Shown in pieces: positions 1 to 5,364 of a DNA stretch of 5,452 nt (its first letter is position 1; each line of letters opens with the position of its first letter). Below the pieces are notes generated by a model that saw only the letters and a program-made list of their open reading frames with translations, did not search any database and was not told the DNA's origin. The position numbers and the translations under genes were made by a program. Source of the stretch: Candidatus Omnitrophota bacterium (lineage in GTDB: Bacteria > Omnitrophota > Gorgyraeia > 2-02-FULL-51-18); NCBI GenBank assembly GCA_023247955.1, contig JAHFFL010000092.1:1-5452 (forward strand), in the 5' to 3' direction.

Positions 1-533
1 TTATAATTTTTGGGAACGGAGTGGATCGCGTCTTCTGCGATGGAGACGATGGTCGGCATCGCCATGAATGCGAGGATAATGGAGCCCGCCAAGGCCGTCA
101 GGCCCGTCGGGACCCCAAACACCGTTTTGATCCACGGCACTACCGTGACCATGCCAATAAACCCCAGCACCACGCTGGGAATGGCGGCCAGAAGCTCAAT
201 ACCGGACTTCAAAAATTCCTTATACCGCGACGGCGCCACTTCGGCGATATACACCGCCGAGGCGATTCCAAGCGGTATCGAAATCACAGCAGCCCCCAGC
301 GTCACAAGCAGGGTCCCGCAAATCAGCGGCAAAATTCCAAAATCCGCCGGGTCGGAAATCGGATACCAGTTTTTACCGAGTAAAAAAGCGGTCAATCCAT
401 AGGTATGGAAAAGCCGCGCGCCCTCTCTCAGTAAAAAATAAAAAATGAGAGCGACGATAAAAATAGAAGCGATTCCGCTGGCTTTTACGGCGCCCTCGGC
501 GATCAATTCCCGTATCTTTCTCCAAGCCGGCAT
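1..533 (-). CDS. pstC: Phosphate ABC transporter permease PstC, N-terminal part (cut by window edge)
   Basis: This is an inner-membrane permease subunit of the high-affinity phosphate importer PstSCAB; it would form the channel with PstA and receive phosphate from PstS. The frame is open for 177 codons from the ATG at 533-531 to the window edge, about 60% of the usual length of roughly 290-310 residues. Visible features are a first membrane segment at about residues 17-36, the PstC-like stretch FLLGKNWYP (50-58), and the start of the ABC permease domain with FGILPLICGTLLVT (65-78) and PLGIASAVYIAEVAPSR (87-103). ELLAAIPSVVLGF (113-125) and MPTIVSIAEDAIHSVPKNY (159-177) are typical of the family just ahead of the EAA loop, which lies outside the window. 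AAGG sits 8 bases before the start and overlaps the pstS stop codon. The gap to pstS is only 10 bases, so the two are almost certainly cotranscribed. PstA, PstB and PhoU are expected beyond position 1. Confidence 0.95.
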   Translation of the reverse strand, partial: MPAWRKIRELIAEGAVKASGIASIFIVALIFYFLLREGARLFHTYGLTAFLLGKNWYPISDPADFGILPLICGTLLVTLGAAVISIPLGIASAVYIAEVAPSRYKEFLKSGIELLAAIPSVVLGFIGMVTVVPWIKTVFGVPTGLTALAGSIILAFMAMPTIVSIAEDAIHSVPKNY

Positions 534-543
534 AAATAGGACC

Positions 544-1407
544 TTATTTTTTTATGGGCACGAAATCCATTTGCGAAACGATATTCTGGCCTTCCGGCGA
601 GAGAACAAAGTCAAGAAAGCGCTTTACATCATCGCCCGGTTCGCCGTTGACGAACATAAAAAGCGGTCTCGAAATAGGGTACTCGCCGTCGAGTACATGG
701 TCTACGGTGGGCGAAATAGCCGAGGAAGTCCCGTCTTTGGCGATGGAAAGCGCTTGATGGTCTTTTCTGATATAACCCATGCCGAAGTAACCGATGGCGT
801 TTGGGTTTTGAAGAATTTCATCGGCTATCGCCTGGCTTGAGGACAAAAGAAGCGCCTCGGGCGAGAATTCTTCTTTGGATTTAGGGTCCTGTTTTCTCAG
901 GACGTGTTCCTTAAAATAAACGTGCGTGCCCGAATTGACCTCGCGCGAGAGCACCACGATTTTGGCATCGTTGCCCCCAACCTCTTTCCAATTCGTGATT
1001 TTGCCGCTAAAAATCGCGGCAAGCTGGCCCAGTGTCAGACGGGACACGGGGTTCAAACGGTTGACTACGACGGCCAAACCGTCCAGCGCGACCCTAAACT
1101 GCTTCGGCTGCACGCCCTTTTTCGCAGCAAGCTCCACTTCTTTCGGCGTGATGTTCCGTGAAGCCGCCGCGATGTCACAGGTGCCTCCAATCAGCGCTGC
1201 GAAACCAGTGCCCGAACCGCCGCCCGTCACGGAAATAAAGGCGTTGGGATTCTTTTGCATGAACCCTTCTACCCAGGCCTGCACGAGATTTACCATCGTG
1301 TCGGAGCCCTTGATCTGAATTGAGCGCGGATCCCCGGCAAAAACCTGAGTAGACACAAGGCCGCTAAGCCACACCGCCGTCAAAACCACTAGTGTCCATT
1401 TCTTCAT
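544..1407 (-). CDS. pstS: Periplasmic phosphate-binding protein PstS
   Basis: This protein captures inorganic phosphate in the periplasm and delivers it to the PstC/PstA permease. It has 287 residues, the size of the shorter PstS family (PstS_2 type) rather than the longer E. coli type. Residues 1-24 form a signal peptide with a probable cut after VFA. No lipobox cysteine is present, so the protein should be soluble. Phosphate-binding loops are recognisable: GSDTM (34-38), TGGGSGTGF (61-69), CDIAAASR (77-84) and SREVNSGTH (154-162). The C-terminal part YPISRPLFMFVNG (243-255) and the FLDFVLSPEGQ region (264-274) are also typical. The start is supported by AGGGAG, 7 bases before the ATG. Upstream lies a Pho-type operator and promoter. 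The stop codon overlaps the Shine-Dalgarno sequence of pstC. Confidence 0.96.
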   Translation of the reverse strand: MKKWTLVVLTAVWLSGLVSTQVFAGDPRSIQIKGSDTMVNLVQAWVEGFMQKNPNAFISVTGGGSGTGFAALIGGTCDIAAASRNITPKEVELAAKKGVQPKQFRVALDGLAVVVNRLNPVSRLTLGQLAAIFSGKITNWKEVGGNDAKIVVLSREVNSGTHVYFKEHVLRKQDPKSKEEFSPEALLLSSSQAIADEILQNPNAIGYFGMGYIRKDHQALSIAKDGTSSAISPTVDHVLDGEYPISRPLFMFVNGEPGDDVKRFLDFVLSPEGQNIVSQMDFVPIKK

Positions 1408-1412
1408 TTTTC

Positions 1413-1438
1413 GTCTCCCTCTTTCTACTTGAGGAGAC
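1413..1438 (-). promoter_or_regulatory. Possible RNA hairpin covering the pstS ribosome binding site
   Basis: On the minus strand GTCTCC (1438-1433) pairs perfectly with GGAGAC (1418-1413). It is extended by TC (1432-1431) pairing with GA (1421-1420), with a single bulged G at 1419, around a 9-base loop (1430-1422). The 3' arm contains the AGGGAG Shine-Dalgarno sequence of pstS. The predicted start of transcription from the adjacent Pho promoter is about 1432-1430, so that mRNA would lack most of the 5' arm. Only longer read-through transcripts would fold this way. The pairing is visible; the regulatory role is inference. Confidence 0.4.
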
Positions 1439-1444
1439 AGTCTA
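1439..1444 (-). promoter_or_regulatory. Probable -10 element of the pstS Pho promoter
   Basis: TAGACT on the minus strand matches TATAAT at 4 of 6 positions. It begins exactly 10 bases after the last Pho half-site. The same hexamer with the same 10-base spacing, and the same following G, is found in front of the porin gene, which is the strongest argument for it. No TTGACA-like -35 box is present; in Pho promoters the activator takes its place. The predicted 5' untranslated region is very short, about 23-25 bases. Confidence 0.65.
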
Positions 1445-1454
1445 ATCGTTCTTT

Positions 1455-1481
1455 ATAAAAAAATTATGAAAAATTGATGAA
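1455..1481 (-). promoter_or_regulatory. Pho box (PhoB-type operator) of pstS, three half-sites
   Basis: Three half-sites occur on the minus strand at exact 11-base spacing: TTCAT (1481-1477), TTCAT (1470-1466) and TTTAT (1459-1455). PhoB-type regulators of the OmpR family bind head-to-tail 11-base direct repeats, and the E. coli half-site CTGTCAT ends with the same TCAT core. The position immediately upstream of pstS, the best-known PhoB target, fits. The operator overlaps the last codons and stop of the upstream protease gene. The regulator gene itself is not in this window. Confidence 0.8.
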
Positions 1482-2069
1482 GATTTGAAATGCCTTTTCA
1501 TAAACCGGAATCAAGACCTTGTGGAGAAGACCGAGGGATAGCAGGGCCATGAGGATCAAAAAACCCCAGCGGTCCAAAGAAAAGAGTCCTTTGCGCCATG
1601 AGAGAGGCAAGAATGATCCGATCATGCGCGAGCCGTCCAGCGGTGGGATGGGAATGAGGTTAAAGACCGCGAGCATCAGATTGATGGAGACGCCGTATCT
1701 CAAAAATGGCCAGGCAGCGGCCGCGGGGTCCGTAAGTCCCAGTCCCAACGCGAACAAAAATGCGAGCATCCCATTCATCGCCGGGCCTGCCAGCCCCACC
1801 GTGAAAAGCCCCAGGCGATAATGCCTGAAATAACGAGGATCAAACGGGACCGGTTTGGCCCAACCGAACAAAAAAGGCGCCTTAAGCGTAAACAAAAGAA
1901 ACGGGAGGACAATCGTGCCGGCGAGGTCCACATGCGGGAAGGGGTTGAGCGTCAAGCGGCCTTGGACCTTTGCGGTCGAGTCCCCGTTCCAATAGGCGAC
2001 TACGCCGTGCGAGACTTCATGGAGGATGATCGAAAAAAAGAGGATTGCGAGAATGACAAAAAGCTCCAT
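1464..2069 (-). CDS. M50 family site-2-type intramembrane metalloprotease
   Basis: This is a predicted zinc metalloprotease embedded in the inner membrane, of the short SpoIVFB/YwhC-like group (COG1994) that cuts substrates within or near a membrane segment. It has 201 residues, normal for the group, with no PDZ or CBS domain. The zinc site is HEVSH (17-21; H17 and H21 as ligands, E18 catalytic) inside the first membrane helix. The third ligand is Asp145 in NLIPIPPLDGSRM (137-149). Other family signatures are GRLTLNPFPHVD (37-48), WAKPVPFD (70-77) and GPAMN (95-99). Further hydrophobic segments lie at about 50-66, 86-112, 124-142 and 166-185. All catalytic residues are present, so it should be active. 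The start gives the usual N-terminus but has only a weak upstream GGGA. It begins 27 bases after the response regulator, and its last codons overlap the pstS Pho box. The substrate is unknown; a link to phosphate signalling is suggested only by location. Confidence 0.93.
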   Translation of the reverse strand: MELFVILAILFFSIILHEVSHGVVAYWNGDSTAKVQGRLTLNPFPHVDLAGTIVLPFLLFTLKAPFLFGWAKPVPFDPRYFRHYRLGLFTVGLAGPAMNGMLAFLFALGLGLTDPAAAAWPFLRYGVSINLMLAVFNLIPIPPLDGSRMIGSFLPLSWRKGLFSLDRWGFLILMALLSLGLLHKVLIPVYEKAFQIFINFS

Positions 2070-2096
2070 GCCGTCCCGTCTGAAGAGGTTAAAGAC

Positions 2097-2876
2097 TTAG
2101 ACTTTTTTCTTGATTTGGGATTCCTTGAGCGCCGAGACAAACGCCTTGGGCCCTTCCGGCTTGCCGATAAACCGGTCTGCGCCGGCCGCAAGACTTTTGG
2201 CACCGAAATCAAACCCCGAGTAGGAATAGACGATCAGAGGAATCCGCCGGTCCGGGAGGCCCGCTTTCTGAAGCGAGGCGGATAAAATCTCGCGGGTTTT
2301 TTGGATCATCTCCTCCCCGCTCACTTGGTCCTGCATGTATTCCATCAGCACGTAATCCGGCGCCATGATCCCGGCACACTCTTTCAGAGTTTGCAAATTT
2401 TCGATGATAAATGGCTTATAACGCTCGTGCTGCATAAGCTCCGCCGCGATCTTCAAATGCGGGTTGTCCTTCGCGTCGAGGATAAAAACCACGGGGCTCG
2501 ATTCTCGGATCACACGTTCTATTTCCTTAAGCAGCTGGTCGGTCTCGAACGGTTTGGACATGAATCCGTCGGCGTCGATTTGCTTGAAAAGCTCTTTGAG
2601 CTCGCCGCGAGCGGTGAGCACGAGTACCGGAAATTTGGAGCGGCCGTACTCGGTGCAGATCTCCTTATAAAACTGGAGGCCGTTCATCTTCGGCATGTTG
2701 ATATCGAGGATAATGAGGTCGGGCCTGGTCTCCGTGGCTTTCCGGAGCCCTTCCTCGCCGTTGAACGCGCCGATCACGTCGTAGCCGACGTGCCTAAGCC
2801 GCAGCTCGAGAAGTTCGACGAAATCCGTCTCGTCGTCAACGATCAAAATGATTTTTTTCCGTTCCATGACCCCCAT
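2097..2876 (-). CDS. Response regulator with an intact REC domain followed by a degenerate REC-like domain
   Basis: This is a two-component receiver protein of 259 residues without a DNA-binding or enzymatic output domain. The first REC domain (about 7-125) is complete: acidic pocket D14-D15, phosphoacceptor D58 in PDLIILDINMP, T88 in VLVLTARG and K108 in FMSKPF. Residues 128-255 look like a second, divergent receiver fold. VVFILDAKD (129-137) matches strand 1, PDYVLMEY (173-180) strand 3, IPLIVYSYSG (212-221) strand 4, and GADRFIGKP (232-240) strand 5 with the conserved Lys at 239. In this copy the phosphoacceptor position is Glu179, which may mimic the phosphorylated state, and only one pocket acid (D134) remains. 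Two starts are possible, 2876 and 2867; neither has a strong Shine-Dalgarno sequence, and both leave the domain intact. It lies 43 bases after the porin. It is not PhoB, because it lacks a winged helix. It probably acts by protein contacts, partner unknown. Confidence 0.88.
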   Translation of the reverse strand: MGVMERKKIILIVDDETDFVELLELRLRHVGYDVIGAFNGEEGLRKATETRPDLIILDINMPKMNGLQFYKEICTEYGRSKFPVLVLTARGELKELFKQIDADGFMSKPFETDQLLKEIERVIRESSPVVFILDAKDNPHLKIAAELMQHERYKPFIIENLQTLKECAGIMAPDYVLMEYMQDQVSGEEMIQKTREILSASLQKAGLPDRRIPLIVYSYSGFDFGAKSLAAGADRFIGKPEGPKAFVSALKESQIKKKV

Positions 2877-2919
2877 CTTAACGATCCGCTACCGAATAAT
2901 CAAATAAAAAGAGCTTTGT

Positions 2920-4386
2920 TTAAAATTTATAGCCCATATCCAACTGCGACCTGAATACGTCTTCGTTGGTGCTGCTGGCCACAATACTCGAAGGATCGAG
3001 AGGCCGCACGAGATAACCCGTCCAGTTAAACAGGATATTGTCCGTCAGTTGATAGCCCAGACCGAACTTATGGCCGATGCGGTTCGTATACCCCGCGTAA
3101 CCCGGTCCGCCAAAATCCGAATCGTTGAACGCGGCAACCACCGCGTTCGCGCCGATCACGTAATAACCGTAGAAAGTCTCCCAGTCGCCTTTTTTCTTCG
3201 CCTTGCCTATCTTCAGCCCAATGCCCCACGCTTCGTTTTTATCGTGAATGTCATTCCCCAGGGACTGCGCCGTATCGGTGGTCCCTACATTCGCCACGTT
3301 TTGGACGTAGTCGACCCAGAGCGTGACCGGCGTGTGCTTCACATAAAACTGGACCTCAGGATAAAAATCGACGACCCTGAAATCGTCCGCCGAAAGCGAA
3401 TTGGTCCTGAGATAAGAGGTGGACGCGGTGTTGTTGACCACGGTCTGATACCATCCGGGATAATCGTAATAAGAAATCGCCCCCGTGATATCGACCGGCA
3501 TGTCCCCTCCGCCAAAACTGTAGGTGGAAACATTCAAAGCGCCCTGGTAGCCGTACATCTCGGCGTCCGTATCAACAGCGGCATTTTCATTCAAGATAAA
3601 CTGGCCCAGCGTCGTGTACAGATTGACCTTAGTGTCCTCGGTGCTGACAAACTGCAGCGTGGCCTTCTCGTAGATACCCTCGGGCGTCACATCGCTGTCC
3701 CAAACAATCGGAGTCGAGTATCTCAGGAATGGATTTTCAAACTTACCCCCGCCTATCGTCACTCCTTTAAAAACCCCTCGATCCTTCAGCCCGTTCGGAG
3801 AATAGCCGGCATAAGCCCGTTCGATATTGAATGTCTTGAAGTTGAAATAACCCGAATTACCGAGCGTCTGGTTCGTGCCGGTCTGGTCGGTCGTGCTTCC
3901 GGTCGCGAGTCGGAAACCCACCTTCCAATCATCCCCATAATCCTTTTCAAATCCCCAGCGCAGGCGGATACGGGTGCGGTTCCTTGCTCTGTCGTTGGCC
4001 GTGCCCGTGGAACCCGCATCGTCGTTTTTGTCGTAGAAGCTGAAGTTTTCCATGCGCAGGCGAAAATCCCCGCCGAACTTCGTGCCTTTCATCCACGGGA
4101 TCACTTCACCGATGTTGTCTTTGATTCCCTTTTGGAAATCCGCGTCGCTCATCGTCGCCTGGGACGGCTGCACCGGCGTATTGGCCTGCGGCGTTTCCAA
4201 GACCTTGTGGGATTCAAGCTGCTGTATTCTCAAGTTCTGCCGGTCAATCGTTTCCTGCATCTTTGTCATTTGCTGCTTCATGCTTTCCAGCGTCGACATC
4301 ACGTCCCCCGGCGAATCGGCAAAAAGCGGCACCGTCTGGGTCAGCGCCAGCGCCGCCAGGGCCGCCAACCATAAAACTCTTCTCAT
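2920..4386 (-). CDS. Outer-membrane beta-barrel porin (Porin_5-like) with N-terminal coiled coil, probably phosphate-starvation induced
   Basis: This outer-membrane porin of 488 residues lets small solutes into the periplasm. Residues 1-23 are a signal peptide cut after LFA. About 28-62 form a coiled coil (MKQQMTKMQETIDRQNLRIQ), as in trimeric porins where it packs in the periplasm. A Pro/Gln-rich linker follows at about 64-78. From about 104 the sequence alternates like beta strands: GGDFRLRMENF (105-115), RNRTRIRLRWGF (135-146), DWKVGFRLATG (153-163), GGGKFENPF (212-220) and WDSDVTPEG (229-237). These are hallmarks I associate with the Porin_5 family (PF16930). The chain ends in MGYKF, the C-terminal aromatic signal for barrel assembly. 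The start is fixed by AGGAGG (4399-4394), 7 bases before the ATG. Four Pho half-sites and a -10 element lie upstream, so phosphate or anion uptake is inferred. Solute specificity cannot be read from the sequence, and OprO/OprP relationship is not evident. Confidence 0.9.
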   Translation of the reverse strand: MRRVLWLAALAALALTQTVPLFADSPGDVMSTLESMKQQMTKMQETIDRQNLRIQQLESHKVLETPQANTPVQPSQATMSDADFQKGIKDNIGEVIPWMKGTKFGGDFRLRMENFSFYDKNDDAGSTGTANDRARNRTRIRLRWGFEKDYGDDWKVGFRLATGSTTDQTGTNQTLGNSGYFNFKTFNIERAYAGYSPNGLKDRGVFKGVTIGGGKFENPFLRYSTPIVWDSDVTPEGIYEKATLQFVSTEDTKVNLYTTLGQFILNENAAVDTDAEMYGYQGALNVSTYSFGGGDMPVDITGAISYYDYPGWYQTVVNNTASTSYLRTNSLSADDFRVVDFYPEVQFYVKHTPVTLWVDYVQNVANVGTTDTAQSLGNDIHDKNEAWGIGLKIGKAKKKGDWETFYGYYVIGANAVVAAFNDSDFGGPGYAGYTNRIGHKFGLGYQLTDNILFNWTGYLVRPLDPSSIVASSTNEDVFRSQLDMGYKF

Positions 4387-4412
4387 GGGTCACCCTCCTC
4401 TTTTACGTGCGC

Positions 4413-4418
4413 AGTCTA
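4413..4418 (-). promoter_or_regulatory. Probable -10 element of the porin Pho promoter
   Basis: TAGACT on the minus strand starts exactly 10 bases after the last Pho half-site TTTAT, identical in sequence and spacing to the element in front of pstS. Transcription would begin at about 4406-4404, giving a leader of roughly 20 bases that begins just upstream of the AGGAGG ribosome binding site. Confidence 0.65.
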
Positions 4419-4428
4419 CCGGTGTTTG

Positions 4429-4466
4429 ATAAAGATAGGATGAAGAGAGAATGAATTTTTGATAAA
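4429..4466 (-). promoter_or_regulatory. Pho box (PhoB-type operator) of the porin gene, four half-sites
   Basis: Four half-sites on the minus strand are spaced by exactly 11 bases: TTTAT (4466-4462), TTCAT (4455-4451), TTCAT (4444-4440) and TTTAT (4433-4429). The two middle units extend to TTCATTCTCTC and TTCATCCTATC, which agree at 9 of 11 positions. Four half-sites would accommodate two regulator dimers. The arrangement of the last three units (TTCAT, TTCAT, TTTAT) is the same as upstream of pstS. This places the porin in the probable Pho regulon. Confidence 0.82.
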
Positions 4467-4472
4467 AATTCA
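4452..4472. repeat. Perfect AT-rich inverted repeat (9-base arms, 3-base centre)
   Basis: On the plus strand TGAATTTTT (4452-4460) is the exact reverse complement of AAAAATTCA (4464-4472), separated by GAT. It covers the two distal Pho half-sites of the porin operator. Without GC pairs it is a poor terminator stem. It could be a binding site for a dimeric regulator or a by-product of the half-site sequence. Confidence 0.55.
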
Positions 4473-4477
4473 GGGAC

Positions 4478-4506
4478 ACGTTAACTCTTGGGTGTAGGAG
4501 TGTCAA
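4478..4506 (-). promoter_or_regulatory. Possible sigma-70-type promoter upstream of the Pho box
   Basis: A perfect -35 hexamer TTGACA (4506-4501) is followed after exactly 17 bases by TAACGT (4483-4478), a weak -10 matching 3 of 6 positions. It starts 29 bases after the channel gene's stop codon. Transcription would begin near 4471, at the edge of the Pho operator, so bound regulator could block it. It might supply basal porin expression in phosphate-rich conditions. The poor -10 keeps confidence low. Confidence 0.35.
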
Positions 4507-4535
4507 GGAAGTTTGGCCGAAATACGAGGTGGGAG

Positions 4536-5345
4536 CTAGTGTTTTGTCTCGGCGTATGTCGCTTGAGCAAAGCGCATGCCCAGAGATCGCAGCGCCTCTT
4601 TGCCCCGAACCGTCAGATCCGTAAGGAACAAAAACTGCTCGCGGCTTTCTTTCACAGTGGCCTTTAAACGGTAATGAGTGCCCCACGGTTTCTCGAGAAC
4701 AATGACAGTGACGGGCGACTCCGGCTTCCGGTAAGAACTGGCCCGGCCGACTTCTTCCAAATGCCGGCGGGCAAGAGCCGCGTCGTGGTCCGGATGAAGA
4801 TAAAAATCAGCAACGCACAATAAGCTGCGGTTACCGCTGGAGGCATTGAAAATATTAGCCGCCCATAAGCGCGTGTGTGGAATGATGACTTCCGTATCAT
4901 CCGCGGTCACGATCCGAGTGGCCCGCGCGCCTATGGATTTGACCTCTCCGTAAGCTCCATCCACCTCGATCCAGTCGCCCGGCTGGTAAATATTTTCCAA
5001 CACGGCCGCAAGCCCCGCGATAACGCTTGAGCCGTAATCTTTAAGGGCAAAACCCAGCGCCACGCCGGCGCTCGCTACCAGCGTAACAATGTTCCGGAAT
5101 GTCGGCTCCACCAGAATCGGCACGATGACCGCAATCGAACCAATCCCAATCAAAAGCCGGACAAGCGGAACGACGCGAAGGATTGAAAGACGCAGGTGCG
5201 AAGACGTTTTCTGCGCCAAATAAACGGCAAACCGCCGTATCAAAAACATCAAAATCCTTGCCAGAACAAAAACTCCTAAAACCAGGAGCGTGTCCTGCAA
5301 AGACAACTTCCTCAAAATCCCCCATGCGCTGAAATTTTCATTCAT
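4536..5345 (-). CDS. Small-conductance mechanosensitive channel, MscS family
   Basis: This inner-membrane channel opens when membrane tension rises in osmotic downshock and releases solutes. It has 269 residues, close to E. coli MscS (286). Membrane segments are at about 18-38 and 58-80. The pore-lining helix region at about 85-118 has the family pattern of small residues (VTLVASAGVALGFALKDYGS, 88-107). The beta domain follows at about 119-165, with the signature QPGDWIEVDGAYGEVKSIGA (121-140) and TRIVTADDTEVIIPHTRLW (143-161). A mixed alpha/beta C-terminal domain occupies about 175-265. The start at 5345 is chosen because GGGAG lies 8 bases before this ATG; a TTG five codons earlier overlaps that ribosome binding site. 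It begins 19 bases after the preceding partial gene and may be cotranscribed with it. No Pho box precedes it, so it appears outside the phosphate unit. Confidence 0.95.
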   Translation of the reverse strand: MNENFSAWGILRKLSLQDTLLVLGVFVLARILMFLIRRFAVYLAQKTSSHLRLSILRVVPLVRLLIGIGSIAVIVPILVEPTFRNIVTLVASAGVALGFALKDYGSSVIAGLAAVLENIYQPGDWIEVDGAYGEVKSIGARATRIVTADDTEVIIPHTRLWAANIFNASSGNRSLLCVADFYLHPDHDAALARRHLEEVGRASSYRKPESPVTVIVLEKPWGTHYRLKATVKESREQFLFLTDLTVRGKEALRSLGMRFAQATYAETKH

Positions 5346-5353
5346 CAAAAGAT

Positions 5354-5358
5354 CTCCC
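5354..5358 (-). promoter_or_regulatory. Ribosome binding site that decides the start of the mechanosensitive channel gene
   Basis: GGGAG on the minus strand lies 8 bases before the ATG at 5345-5343. The in-frame TTG at 5360-5358 would place this motif inside the coding region and has no comparable motif at the correct distance, so the ATG is the better start. Confidence 0.75.
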
Positions 5359-5364
5359 AAAATT

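Noticed and set aside
1482..1492. A fourth half-site in the pstS Pho box, 11 bases further upstream
   Set aside because: The in-phase pentamer (1492-1488) reads CATTT and does not match TTYAT, so only three half-sites are supported.
1821..2285. 154-codon plus-strand open frame across the protease and regulator genes
   Set aside because: Highly charged, low-complexity product antisense to two genes with intact catalytic motifs; no recognisable domain.
2097..2876. The response regulator as PhoB, the activator of the Pho boxes seen here
   Set aside because: PhoB needs a winged-helix DNA-binding domain; the C-terminal half here resembles another receiver domain and has no such motif.
2877..2919. 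Promoter or terminator between the porin and the response regulator
   Set aside because: The 43-base gap is AT-rich, but I found no GC-rich stem followed by T residues, no -35/-10 pair with acceptable spacing, and no 11-base TTYAT repeats.
3049..4374. 441-codon open frame on the plus strand opposite the porin
   Set aside because: It is fully antisense to a well-supported porin, very rich in Arg, His, Val and Ile without domain motifs, and has no convincing ribosome binding site. It is a shadow of the porin's codon pattern.
4467..4535. Intrinsic terminator after the mechanosensitive channel gene
   Set aside because: No GC-rich inverted repeat followed by a T run is present; the only inverted repeat nearby is entirely AT-rich and overlaps the Pho operator.
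5346..5360. TTG start at 5360 adding five codons to the mechanosensitive channel
   Set aside because: It overlaps the GGGAG motif that is correctly placed for the ATG at 5345, and the extra residues add nothing to the family N-terminus.
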